Below are positions 34,816 to 45,660 of a stretch of DNA of 64,000 nucleotides, in pieces. The stretch is from Morella rubra (lineage: Eukaryota > Streptophyta > Magnoliopsida > Fagales > Myricaceae), in the NCBI GenBank assembly GCA_003952965.2, contig CM025855.1, positions 2,579,252 to 2,643,251 of the forward strand, written 5' to 3'. The notes beneath the pieces were generated by a model that searched no databases, was not told the DNA's origin, and was given only the letters and a program-made list of their open reading frames with translations. The stretch's first letter is position 1; each line of letters opens with the position of its first letter. A program made the translations under genes and the position numbers.

Positions 34816-35560
34816 CCAATACAAATGAATCAAGAATATTAAAATGTTGTAAAAAGAAATTCAATATTATTAGATAAAGGTCTTATTCGCCCCTGTAAAT
34901 CACCTTGGAGTTGTGCTGCTTTTTATGTTAGGGTCAAGCAGAATTGAACGTGGTGTTCCTCGTTTGTTATTAATTATAAACCTTTAAATAAAATTTTACG
35001 TTGGATACGATATCCTATTCCTAATAAAAAAGATTTACTTAATCGTTGCATGATGCTTGTATTTTCTCTAAATTTGATATGAAATCATGGATTTTATCAA
35101 ATTCAAGTGTGGGAAAGATCGATATAAAACTGCTTTTACTGTCCCTTTTGGTCATTATGAATGGAATGTTATGCCTTTTGGTTTAAAAAATGCTCCCTCA
35201 GAATTTCAAATATCGTGAATGATATATTTACTCCTTATACTGATTTTGCTTTAGTTATATTGATGATGTATTAATTTTTTCTAAATCTATTAAACAACAT
35301 TGGTATCATTTAAAGAAATTTCAAAAATAGAACAAAATGATTTGTTGTTTCTGCTCCTAAAATCAAATTATTTCAAACAAAGTAAGATTCTTAGGTCATA
35401 ACTATATATCAAGGTACCATTACTCCTTTATCACGTGCTATTAATTTTGCTGATAAATTTCTGATAAAATACTGATAAACAACAATTACAAAGATTTCTT
35501 GGAAGTTTAAATTATATTGGTGAATTTTATAAAAACCTCAGATTAATATGTAAACCCTTA
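34816..35560 (+). pseudogene. Pararetrovirus reverse transcriptase domain, broken
   Basis: Visible motifs across several frames are LLDKGLIRPCKSPWSCAAF, a LVINYKPLN-type segment, a RYPIPNKKDL stretch, [20 protein letters not shown] and a degraded catalytic YIDDV region near 35250. Indels and internal stops interrupt the domain at several places (for example near 34940, 35100 and 35230). The motifs are of the Caulimoviridae / Ty3 group of reverse transcriptases. Confidence 0.85.
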
Positions 35561-36000
35561 TTTAATCGTTTAAAAGAAACCTTCTCTTGGACAGATCAAC
35601 ATACAGCAATAGTACAACAAATAAAGAAACATGTTAAACAATTACCTGCTTAGGTATTGCATCACCTCATGCATTTAAATAGTAGAAACTGATGCATCAA
35701 ATATTGGATATGGTGGATATTAAAACAACGCATGCATGATCATCAGAACAAATAGTAGATATCATTCACATGCATGGAATATTACACAACAAAAATATAG
35801 TACTGTCAAACAAGAAATTTTAGCTCTTGTATTATGTGTTTTAAAATTTCAAGATGATTTTTAAATCAAAAGTTTTTAATATTGATTGTTGATTGTTGGC
35901 TTTTTTCTAAATTGCCCGATGGCAAGGAATTCTTTATGTTTTTGAATTTGATATTGAACATATCAAAGGCAATTCATAATTCAATCCCTGATTTTTTAAC
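35561..36000 (+). pseudogene. Pararetrovirus RNase H domain, broken
   Basis: Pieces recognisable in order: a FSWTDQH stretch (35583), an ETDASN segment near 35690 containing the catalytic-type Asp, an EILALVLCVLKFQ stretch near 35816 and an FEFDIEHIKGN end near 35945. Frames change between pieces, so it is not functional. Confidence 0.75.
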
Positions 36001-36009
36001 TCCGTGAAT

Positions 36010-37293
36010 TCTTACAGGGAAAATGAGTTCTTCATCTTCTCCAATAATAAAAATCTACTTTTCAGTTCAGATAATATTTTTCCTCCTTTTCACGTGGTGT
36101 TCTCCTAGATCCTTTCCAGATCTATTCTTACCAATAACCAATTTACTGTCTTAGGCCAAATACCACCAATATCAGGTCCTCGTGTCCCTCCTCCTTTCCT
36201 CCCATGACTTCAACTTTCAGTCAAAAAATACAATCACCTCCTTCTTTATCATCCAATTTACCTGCCAATCCCAAAGAGAATATAATAGCAAAATTTATAT
36301 GAGACATGTGTGTTACATTGAAGATCCATATCATTCACTGAGTGATCCATACCAAACTGCATCAATATTACCTCCAGGTTGGAACTATGTTCCAAAAATC
36401 CTGTTTACACAAGCTTTTTATCAACATATATTAAGGATACTAAATCTATTGAATTTGAACAAACTCCTTGCAAATATGATCCTTCAAATATTGGTTTTTC
36501 AAAATTTACAATCCGAAGGATAATTTCTTCAAAAGAATGGGGACAGCCATGGACTCTTTGAGCCCTGTCTGAACCTTTTAAGCAATTTGAAAAATATCAC
36601 ATATTATGACTATTGACGCATGGACTTTTTCTCTATTTTTTGACAATAAAACCCATCGTCACACATGGTTCATAAGATTTAAAGGTTTTCAATGCAGAAT
36701 CTTCCACATTGGTTTATCCAATGGTGGGAAAGATTCGGTTCTGATGAAAAATTTTTCCCAGATTAAAAAGCCTATGATCAATGGGCTCTCAATCCTCATG
36801 ATACTCCTTCTTAGAAAAATACCTTGCCATGAAAAATCCCCATATAAAATATACCTTTCCTTCGTTTTTCATCTAGTTCAATTTAATACCCTGGATATTA
36901 GTTGGAAATTTTTTTTTACCCAAGATAATAATGCCAAAGTCCTTTCCCAAAATTCTTTGTCAAATGGTGGACCATTTATACTTTAATAATATTATCAATG
37001 CCATTTCTCAAACAAAAATCCAAATAGCAAAACATCCTCAATTCCTTTCTCAAAAAAGTCAGATACAAGCCAAACTTGCTGCTGCTAAATCCCGTGATGA
37101 TTATAAAAAAGAACTGCTGGACGTTTTGTCTCAATTATCTGAAGAAGCTACTGTTGAAGATACTGCTGCTTCCACTTCATTTCAAGATATATCAGTCAAT
37201 TATGATGATAATGCTCAAGATCCTTATGCTGGCTATGATATGGAACTTTCTGTTGAAGAAATTGAAGCTCTCCAAAGATCATTTGAAGAATAA
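36010..37293 (+). pseudogene. Downstream pararetrovirus frame of unknown function
   Basis: Several overlapping open frames (36182-36523, 36379-36561, 36606-36986 and 36931-37293) look like one gene broken by frameshifts. The last piece is acidic and ends in DMELSVEEIEALQRSFEE. Its place between the RNase H and the promoter matches a second frame of some pararetroviruses; no function is known from the sequence. Confidence 0.55.
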
Positions 37294-37299
37294 CTGCAT

Positions 37300-37600
37300 G
37301 ATGTGACGGAGAATATTGTCATTTGGAAAATATCAAGATAATGCTGCCGACATTCACTGTTCAAGAGAACTGTTCATTCCCGACATATCACTGTAGCGGT
37401 CACTGTTGCCGATAGAATACTATTCATGTTACTGTTACTCTCTTTCCAAAGATACCCCTAGTACTGTTTACTTACTATTCATTTCTTCCAAAAATACCCT
37501 TTACTATTTCAAATATCAAAGTATATCATCTGTCTTTTCTCTTTTCTCTTTTCCTATATAATCCGACCTCATTCCTCATTCTCGACACGCCTTTCATTGA
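37300..37600 (+). promoter_or_regulatory. Putative pararetroviral genomic promoter
   Basis: An intergenic part with a TGACG word at 37303, CT-rich DNA and a TATA box TATATAA at 37555-37561. Transcription would start near 37590. The layout resembles 35S-type promoters of plant pararetroviruses. Activity is not known. Confidence 0.55.
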
Positions 37601-38088
37601 AGAGTGAAATAACCTTCTCCCAATCCTCTCAAATCTTCTCATATCTTCTTAAGCTTTCAATACTCTTAAGCTTTCAATATACTTTCTCTTTCCCAAACAT
37701 CTCAACTACCTTCTGCAGATCCAAGCATTTTCATTCTCTGTTTACTTTTGCAATCCTTTGGTCTTCTTCTCTTCTTGCCATATCAAGGTTTCAAGTTTTT
37801 CAAGTCTTCAAGTCTTGTAAGTTTATTTCAAGTTTCCAATATTGTACTTTGTAAACTTTGAATATTTCAATATGAGTCAAGATCTTTCAGTTATGATTGC
37901 AATTACTTTATTACTTAACCGCACTTGGAATACTTTACTTGCATATTTATTCTTGCATATTATTTATGGTTCATATCTTGTTCTTACATATACAGTGGAT
38001 AACACCATTAACGAGATCATTGATGAAACATTGTTTGAAGAATATAATTCAGATATATTATTTCATTCCGAAGATAACACCTGGGCCT
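37601..38088 (+). pseudogene. Pararetrovirus leader and start of the first frame, truncated
   Basis: A CT-rich leader is followed by an ATG at 37872 and a frame reading through an acidic stretch (DETLFEEYNSDILFHSED, in a shifted frame) until the TA tract at 38089. Probably the beginning of the viral polyprotein, cut at the right border of the relic. Confidence 0.4.
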
Positions 38089-38164
38089 ATATATATATAT
38101 GCTTCATAACGTCTTTGTCTTTTAGTAGGAAAGAGTGTCCAAAGAGATCATTGAGATCATGATA

Positions 38165-38197
38165 ATATATATATATATATATTATATATATATATAT

Positions 38198-38237
<40 letters not shown>
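38165..38237. repeat. (TA)n then (GA)n microsatellite
   Basis: About 17 TA units followed by about 18 GA units, just right of the third copy of the inverted-repeat arm end (38143-38165). Confidence 0.95.
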
Positions 38238-38240
<3 letters not shown>

Positions 38241-38477
38241 TGGGAGCAGTCAGCAGATCAAAGTCGACTTCACGACTGAAAGCAAGTCAAAGAAATAATT
38301 GGCAATTGAAGATCAGAAATTAACGGAAAAACACAAAAGTCAACACATGTTTAATTTGTTATTATATATCCTCGTGCCACCTTGCCATACTATATGATAT
38401 AAAGAACAAATATTAAAAACTCTTAAGATTAATAGTTCTAATCCTTAAATGCCATACACGTGCAATCTTTGACATCA

Positions 38478-40559
38478 CTACAATTCTTCTGGGATGATTT
38501 CTAACTCCTGATTTGAACGTCTACCATGCAGATTTGCATTGCTTCTTACTGGACCTGTAGAGGCAAAGGGATTAGGAGGCATGGTTAACTTATCTCTTTC
38601 GCCTTCCAACATTTGAAGCACGAGTTTCATTGAAGGACGATCCATTGGGTGCCACTGGATACACCAAAGTCCCACAATTGCTAGTTTCTCTGCAATTCTG
38701 ACATCTCCATCATCCTCAATAAAAACTCGTAGGTCTTCTTTTTGCTCTAGGAGGTTATAAATCCATTCTGGAAAATAAACTTGGTTAGTTTCTTCGTCTT
38801 TAAAATCATCATTTTTCTTCCCTCCTACCAATTCAAGCAGCAACATTCCAAAACTGTAAACATCAGCCTTATAAGACACATTCCCAAAGTTCCTAGAGAA
38901 CACTTCAGGTGCAATATAACCCATAGTCCCTCTTGCTGTGGTCATGGACACGATACTCTGGTCCTTAGAGCACAACTTGGCAAGACCAAAATCAGCAATT
39001 TTAGGGTTGAAGTCCTCGTCCAACAAAACATTACGGGGTTTAATGTCAAAGTGGAGGATTCTTTGGTCACACCCTTGGTGAAGATAGTCAATTCCTTTTG
39101 CTATACCGAGAGCAATATCGTGCAACCTGGTCCATCCAAGAAAGCGGTTCTTGAAATCTGCTGAAGATATGAACTTATCTAATGAATCATTAGGTAAGAA
39201 TTCATAAATTAGAGCTCTTCGAAACCCATCAGCACAGAAGCCAACCAACCGAACCACATTAACATGATGAATCCTACCTATTGTTCCCACTTCATTTATA
39301 AATTCCTCCCCATCTCCTTTGGAAGTAGTGTTCAAAATCTTCACCGCAACAAAGATTTCACTGGAAAGTTTTCCTTTGAACACAGTTCCATAGGATCCTT
39401 CCCCTAACTTATCACTGAACTGATTCGTAATCCTTTTAATATCAGCGTACGAGAATCTCGCGGGCTTAAAACTCCTGTAGTCCTCCAAAAACTTTTCGAT
39501 CTTTGCTTCAGTTTCCTTTTCCACTTTATCATGCCTATACGCACGGTAGAGTAAAAAACACGCAAGGACTAAAACGGGTGATCCTAAGATGGTACCTGCA
39601 CCGCACACAATCGCACGTCAAATAAGCGATTTCCATATCCATTATCCCGAATAGTGAAAGCTGAAATGGCCAGCGAGCAACTTACCAATTTCAATCGCTG
39701 ATTTTTTCCGTCCTGAAAAAGATTCTAACGTAATTAGCTTCCATAGAAAGCTTTTCGGAAAAACAAAGAAAATTTATTTGTTTCAATTACTGATTTTTTA
39801 TTTTCTCTTTCTGTTTTCGTGAATTAGAAGAGCATTTTTAAAGCCAAGTAAGGTTGACCAAATCGATGCGCGTTAGCTTTAAACATTGCGAAGTAATTGA
39901 GCACTAATTAAGGTGGACAATGGATACAAGACCGTACCTTTTGGGTGTTTGGGGAAGCACGTAATTTCTGACTCGGTGTTATTATTCTTAAATCCACAAA
40001 TCTTGCCCTTCGCTTCACATTGATCTCCGCACAGAGGTCTGGACCATTTCAACTGAAGAACATCATCCCGACCGAAAATTATACGATATGGAATTGATTG
40101 GGTGTTATACATCTTTGTACAAGGTGATACGGGCAACTCGATGATGGGAGTATTAGATTCGATGGCATAAACCTGGTGGCCGCTAGGGGCGCTAAGGCAA
40201 GAGATCTGACGATAATCATATCGTTCTGTTTGGGAACAATTGAATAAAGTAAATTCCTCAAGGTAATATTCTTCTTTGAATTTGAAAGGCGAGGAAGATA
40301 AGTCGAGCCCCAGAAGTTGGCATGGAAGCGAGTGATGATGTGGGTCATATAGGTGAATCACCTGAGCCTTGTAGTCAATCTTTTTGACATAGAGCTTGAC
40401 TGAATTTGGGAGCTCGAGCACTAAATCCTTTGTATCAGTGCAGGATAGATCAAACCCAGGGCCGTGGCCTCCACACGGTGATACAAAGGACCCGTTCTGG
40501 GCTTCACCCTGGACTATGATGATGAAAACAAGAAACAAGAAGAAGTAAGGGATTTCCAT
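38478..40559 (-). CDS. LRK10-like receptor kinase (GUB_WAK ectodomain), intact
   Basis: Three exons (39938-40559, 39686-39712, 38478-39595) join in frame to 588 aa. A signal peptide (about residues 1-20, VFIIIVQGEAQ) precedes a cysteine-rich GUB_WAK-type ectodomain that ends with the family pattern CGDQCEAKGKICGF. A membrane span follows at about 217-232 (GSPVLVLACFLLY). The kinase has P-loop LGEGSYGTVFKG (280-291), VAVK Lys302, the non-RD catalytic loop LHFDIKPRNVLLD (Asp400), DFGLAKL (418-424) and GTMGYIAPE (439-447). These receptors sit in the plasma membrane; some act in defence or stress signalling, and the ligand is unknown. All kinase motifs are complete. Among the LRK10-like loci in this window this is the only one that appears able to make a full protein. 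It is opposite in strand to the other copies. Confidence 0.93.
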
Positions 40560-40885
40560 CTCGAAGCAAATGCTTATCTCGGTTTTCAGGAGCGTTTCTG
40601 ATCAGCCTCTAAAGGAAAGCGATGATAGTAGCTTGGAGGAAATCACATATAGAGCTCAAATGATCTACAAGCGAATAAGCCAAAAGAAAGACTGAAAAGT
40701 CTACCCACGTAATTCCTAGTCCTTGCTCAGGAAAATTCCTACACCACACTGCACAAGACTAACGACGACGTGTAGATTGGGTTCAAAGAACGCAGATCTG
40801 TTAATTTGAAGATTGCAAATTGGCTAGTTAACCCAAATATGACAATCAAATGAAAGTTACCACTTTGAATGCGATTATATTTACA

Positions 40886-40963
40886 CCATTCCTTTACTTC
40901 TTGTTTCTTGTTTTCAACATACCAGGGTGAACGCCGCTCCTCTGTATCACACCGTGGAGCCTC
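40886..40963 (+). pseudogene. Inverted fragment of LRK10-like exon 1
   Basis: The words CCTTTACTTCTTGTTTCTTG, TTTTCAACAT, CCAGGGTGAA and TGTATCACACCGTG match, with small indels, the first 80 coding bases of the intact gene read on its own strand (40559 downwards). It points the other way, about 330 bases from that start codon. It is too short and shifted to code. Confidence 0.85.
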
Positions 40964-41016
40964 TAAAAAAAAAATGAAAAGAAAAAGAAAGAGGATGCAA
41001 CAAAGAAATTACTCAA

Positions 41017-41078
41017 ATACTGTTCAAAGTCAAGCAAACCAAGGGAGACTTGGCCCAGTTCGACGGAACTCATGATTG
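41017..41078 (+). promoter_or_regulatory. Conserved LRK10-like upstream cassette (W-box core)
   Basis: TTCAAAGTCAAGC...GGGAGACTTGG recurs at 41017, 42238, 44350, 48627, 55690 and 59993. Four of the copies (42238, 44350, 55690, 59993) lie about 180-280 bases ahead of an LRK10-like 5' region. The complement of AAAGTCAA contains TTGACT, the core of WRKY-bound W boxes. Regulation by WRKY factors is inferred. Confidence 0.55.
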
Positions 41079-41200
41079 CCATCAATCATCAGCCACGAAC
41101 AAAAAAAGGAAAAAGTTTTATAAGCTTTTGTTTTTAAAAAAAGATCCTAGTCTGAAAATTAAAAATTTCAATCCCTAAATTTATACCTTAATTTTTAAAA

Positions 41201-41886
41201 TTTAGTGCTTCGGTCAAGTACCTTATCATTCCATTAATGGCAACTGACCATAGAACAGCACAATTTATATTATAATGCCACATGAGCACCACGTGTCGTG
41301 ATTTTAGTACATAAAAGATCGGATACTCTATAAGCTAAAATTTGATTAAAAATTTTATAAAATGAGGAAAAATAACTTAAAATGAATGAAAAAATCTACA
41401 AAATAACAAACAACGAAAATTAAATTAAAATCTGTTTAAAAATTAGAATAACCCAAAAAATTCAATAAAATAAATTAAAGACTACAAATTAGACCTAATA
41501 AATTATTTAAAAATTAAAAATTAAAAAGAAAGGTGGACATGTGGAGTGGTCGAGGAACCTCCCAAATGGGTGGGGGCCGCCACTTCAAGTAAAAAAAAAA
41601 AAAAAAAAAACCCTCAGAGTTTTTTATTTCTCAATTAAAAAACTGAAAATTAAATCTTTTCAAATTTAAATATAGTATACATAATAATTAAAATTAGAAG
41701 GGAGTGGGTGGGGGACCAACCTCGCAAAGTGTTGGAGGCCTTGGCGAGGCTCCTTGACAGTCCGCAAGCCTCTCTTATTAAGTTTTTATTTTTAAACTAA
41801 TTGTAGTTTTGTAATTTTTAATTTATTTTTTTCAAAAGGATTTAATTTATTTTTCATTCACTTTTTTTGTTACTTTTTCATTATTT
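41201..41886. mobile_element. AT-rich foldback-like arm 1
   Basis: It shares with 42656-43381, in the same order, TTTTATAAAATGA, AAAATGAATGAA, AAATCTACAAAATAACAAA, AACGAAAATTAAATT, GGAGTGGTCGAGGAACCTC and GGCGAGG-type GC islands. The arm is itself an imperfect palindrome: the CCTCGC islands and GAATGAAAAA words reappear inverted near its end. The outer end TTAGTGCTTCGGTCAAG is inverted at the outer end of arm 2. No gene. Confidence 0.65.
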
Positions 41887-42655
41887 ATATAAATGTTAGT
41901 GAGTGAAAGCTTCGAAGTGGCAAAGTTTTGCCTGGCCGGCCCAAGCCCATACCGATGGGTCGACGTTTCATCGTGAAATTTCTACAAAACAGTCCAAATG
42001 CCGCGGTTTCTACCTTTAATCTATGCTTTGTAGTTTGTGCATTGACTGATGACCAATGACGACGTGTTGGCTCTATTGAAAGCGCGTGAATCTGATGTTA
42101 ACCCAAATATGGCAATCAATTGAAAGTTATGATCCCATCGAATGTACTTACAAGTGGCTTAGACTTAAAGAACGAACATTCGAAGAGAAAAGGAAAGAGT
42201 AAAGAATTCGTTTACGCAATAAATTGCTAAATATTGTCTTCAAAGTCAAGGTCACTGAGGGAGACTTGACCGAGCTCGCACATGCATGTAGCCTCACTTT
42301 GTCTTAGGACCACAAACATCACAAATGCCAGAAATATACTAATTCTCTGTGTCAAATTTGTACACGTATTATGGATCTGTCTGTCTCTTTTTTGTTTTTA
42401 TTCGACATATATAAATTATAAAATATGCTTGTCCATAGCCGTACGTGGATAAAAGTTACACCCTTAATTTCTATCTCCCTCTCGCCCCCTCCCTTATCAA
42501 TGGGAAGGAGAATGTCGTTCCTTGCACCACTGCATGTCCGTTATTGTTCTTGTGTTACTCCGTCAATGTCGCAGGGTCGCAGATATTCATCTCTGTGCGC
42601 TCCCTCTTCCTGTAGCAGTATCCACGACATACGATATTTTATGTCACGACGCTGC
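41887..42655 (+). pseudogene. LRK10-like promoter and exon-1 fragment
   Basis: 41887-42280 matches 59635-60030 (TGAGTGAAAGCTTCGAAGT, ACGTTTCATCGTGAAATTTC, GACGACGTGTTGGCTCT, CGCAATAAATTGCTAA). 42440-42655 matches the first 150 coding bases of the locus at 60172 (GAGAATGTCGTTCCTTGCAC, TGTCGCAG, GCTCCCTCTTCCTGT, ATCCACGACATACGAT). Shifts break the signal-peptide frame. The copy ends abruptly at the second AT-rich arm, so only promoter and first exon start are present. Confidence 0.85.
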
Positions 42656-43381
42656 ATATTTTATTTAAGCTAAAATTGATTATAAAATTTTATAAAATGA
42701 TAAAGAATAACACAAAATGAATGAAGAAATCTACAAAATAACAAATAACGAAAATTAAATTCAAATCTGTTTAAAAATTAAAATAAACCAAAAATTTGAA
42801 TAAAATAAATTAAAATCTAAAAGAAAATTAAAAATTAAAAATAATTTAAAAAATTAAAAATTAAAAGAAAGGTTTGTGGAGTGGTCGAGGAACCTCGCAA
42901 ATTATAGCGGTACGGAGGCCGCCACTCAGCGAGGTTGGGTTTTTTAAAAAAAAATTATAACATAGTTTTTTTTTTCACAATTAAAAACTGAAAAACAATT
43001 TTAAATATAAGATAGTAAAATAATAATGAAAAATCGGTGTGTGGGGCCGGGGGTGGCCGATCGATCAACCTCGTAAAGTGGTGGAGGCCATGGCGAGGTT
43101 CCTTGACACACGCTTTTTTAATTTTTTTTATTTTTAAATTATTTTTTTTTTTTAGTAATTTTTAGCTTTTTATTTATTTTCTGTTATTATTTGCAAATAG
43201 ATTTAATTTATTTTTCTATATTTACCATTATTTTTTTATATAATTTTTCGTTCATTTTTTTTTTTTTTTTTGTCTATTTTAACTTATTTATTATTATTTT
43301 ATGTACTGGTAGTGACATGTAGCATTGACCGGACACTTGTGATTGGCGTTGAATGAGGAATTGCTTGACAGAAGGACTAAG
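42656..43381. mobile_element. AT-rich foldback-like arm 2
   Basis: Related to 41201-41886 (see there). Ends with CTTGACAGAAGGACTAA, the inverted counterpart (about 13 of 17) of the outer end of arm 1. The two arms enclose the LRK10-like fragment. Confidence 0.65.
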
Positions 43382-43627
43382 GGCATGCTCGTTTCTTACA
43401 AATTTTTAGGATTTGCATTCTACTTTTTATATTTACAATCTTAGCATCACAAAAACATGCATTTCAATACAACTCAATATTATCTTTTTTATACACGTTA
43501 ATACAACTTTAACAACTTTTATACGTATGCCAATAAAGATCAAACATCATCTAAATATTCACACATACTTAGAATTCTTAAAATTTTCTCAAAACGAACA
43601 TGCCCTAAGTTTTAAGAGGGGTATAGG

Positions 43628-43811
43628 CTATGTTTGGACCGGTTCAAAACATTTTTATAATCATTTTTTCATTAATTCTAATACCTTTTAACAAACTTTT
43701 TAAAAACTCCAATAACTTTTAACAAATTTTTTCACTAATTCCAAAAGAATTTACACTAACTCTCAAAAAAATTAAACACAAAAAATATTTTCGAAACCAA
43801 ACCAAACATAG
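43628..43811. mobile_element. MITE with CTATGTTTGG termini
   Basis: The left end GCTATGTTTGGACC and right end CCAAACCAAACATAG are inverted copies. The interior is AT-rich with AACTTTTAACAAA-type words. Related elements are at 48041-48255 and, without clear ends, near 55190-55320. A shorter hairpin with the same GGCTATGTTTGG end follows at 43838-43905. Confidence 0.7.
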
Positions 43812-44329
43812 ACATAAACTCTGGGACCGAAAATTTTGGCTATGTTTGGTTCATGGTCTTGAAAATATTTTTTTATTTTAAAAATATTTTTCAATCCAAA
43901 CATGATTTTTTCACACAAATGATTTTAAAAGCCATATAAACTTCAACGGCTAAAAATGATTTTTTTTTTTTTAAAAAAAAAGAACCATTAATTATCGGAA
44001 AGTAGCCTCACTTATCGTAGGGCCAGCACGGCCACAAATATCTTATCTGAGTGATATGCTCAAGTCATTACCAGGAAATTTCTCGTTTTGAAAAAGATAT
44101 GGCAAGCATTTACTGCTTTAGAAACTACAGACATTATTCGGTACTGAATTTACATCATGAGCATTAACATAAAAATAATAAATTGAGATTTATATGGATT
44201 GGAACATCCAATGCCACTATATTCCAATAAATTGAAATTTACTGGATCAAGCAAGTCAAAAACTGTCATCCGAAGGCGTCGAGGAAATTCCATGGCTGTC
44301 TTTCAACAGTGATTGAGTTTGACAGATCG

Positions 44330-44835
44330 AGGATATTTTTCAATTTTTCTTCAAAGTCAAGCACACCGAGGGAGACGGCCACTCAAGTCGTGACCAGTAA
44401 ATTTCTCTTACCGGCAAAGTTGGTCTGATGCTATTGATGTCTACTGCGGTGGACCGAAGCCATACCCTCTCTCGTAATCCTCTAGTTTGATCTCTTTCTG
44501 ATCTCACAGCTCCGTCAATGGCAAGGAGAATGTCCTTCCCTGCAGGACTCATTGCCATTATATATGATCGTTCTTGTGCTGGTCCATCAAGCTTGATGCT
44601 GATGCTGATGCTGTTGAAGAATTTATATATATATATATATTTATAGTGCAACGACATATATATTTGCTATAAACGATGATATCCCCCGTGCACAGGAGCA
44701 CGCCTTGCAGCAAATATTGTACTTGGGGCTCCATGGGTGATTTTGTTGTTGGTATATAAATGGCGCGCGTAAGAAGCATTTCTCATTGTATGATGCTATT
44801 GAAATTTGTTTGCAAAGCCACAAGGTGCTCTAACG
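44330..44835 (+). pseudogene. LRK10-like deletion derivative (exon 1 joined to membrane exon)
   Basis: The upstream cassette (44350) and exon-1 start (ATGGCAAGGAGAATGTCC, CCTGCAGGACTCATTG at about 44518-44558) are followed after GATGCTGATGCTG directly by sequence matching the third intron of the 60172 locus (GAAGAATTT...ATATATTTTTGCTATAAACGATGAT) and then the membrane-exon start (GGAGCACGC...GCAGCAAATATTGTACTTGG, AAATGGCGCGCG, TTGCAAAGCCACAA). The rest of exon 1, exons 2-3 and the kinase are missing. Confidence 0.85.
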
Positions 44836-45239
44836 TCTCTGTCATACGAAGGCTTCAGGAAAATTCCATGGGGATGTCCTTTGGTAGGCAAGAGTACTAC
44901 TGTCCAAATTATTTCTTCTAATTGCGAATTATAAATGGGCTCCACAAGTCAATAATTAAACTCCTTGAAATGTCATAACTGCTCAATCAATGTGCCACGT
45001 GGATACTAGTATCGATCACATGGGCTACAATTCTTCGTGTGGAGACAGTACTAGAATCTTTCCAATATTTGTTTGCATTAGAAGATGAAAGCAAAGTACT
45101 CCATTAGAAAGTAGAATGTCGACGGACTTAACGACTTGTTGGTTTATGAAAGCAATTGTCAACGAACGTCTGCCATACAAAAGCTTCAGGAAAATTCAAT
45201 GGATTTCCTTCAATTAGTAGGGTACAGCTGTCCAAATTA

Positions 45240-45660
45240 ATTCTTAGGAAATTACCATTTTAGTCCTTAAGTTTTAATACCTTTACTTTTTAATTCTTAA
45301 ATTTCAATTGGGATCTAATTATTACTCTTCCCTTATACTTATAAACTAACCACAAACTCATTTCACACTAATATAGAGCTAATCCCAACAATCTCACCCT
45401 CACACATTGGGCCCTGGGTCAGAGATATGCCAATTTGTTTCTATAATGGACTGTTGGGTCAAGACTTGTTGGTACTCTTAGACTCTAATACCAGTATTAG
45501 GTGGTCTTGAGCTTTTGTAACCCCAAAAACTAGTTGAAGAGGTGAGACTTTCTCTCATATTACCAACTGATAACTATCAGCCCTTTCCACATTAATCAAT
45601 GTGGGTAAAAGGAACATTAGTCCCTCTTCCACAACTAATGTGAGACTAACCCTAACAAGT
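45240..45660 (-). mobile_element. Possible TRIM-type retrotransposon, minus orientation
   Basis: On the minus strand TGTTAGGGTTAGTCTCACAT (from 45659) and TGTTGGGATTAGCTCTATAT (from about 45395) look like the starts of two terminal repeats. Between them are a primer-site-like TGGTATTAGAGTC (45481-45493, cf. the tRNA-iMet-complementary TGGTATCAGAGC) and a purine run GAGGGTGAGA before the second start. No coding part. The repeats diverge after 35 bases, so this is tentative. Confidence 0.45.

Larger units (their letters stand above)
33404..38099 (+). mobile_element. Endogenous pararetrovirus (Caulimoviridae-type), broken and permuted
   Basis: The plus strand holds, in order, a coiled-coil-bearing piece (33789-34060), an aspartic protease region (34080-34440), reverse transcriptase (34750-35560), RNase H (35580-35990), a downstream frame (36010-37293), an intergenic part with a TATATAA promoter (37300-37600) and the start of another viral-like frame (37870-38090). 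There are no LTRs and no integrase, as expected for plant pararetroviruses. Both borders lie in TA tracts (33390-33402 and 38089-38099). Stops and indels break all enzyme domains, so it is a relic. The gene order (polyprotein, then a second frame, then promoter) resembles florendoviruses; that genus is an inference. Confidence 0.85.

Noticed and set aside
38781-39164. Open frame of 127 aa on the plus strand
   Set aside because: Antisense shadow of the intact kinase.
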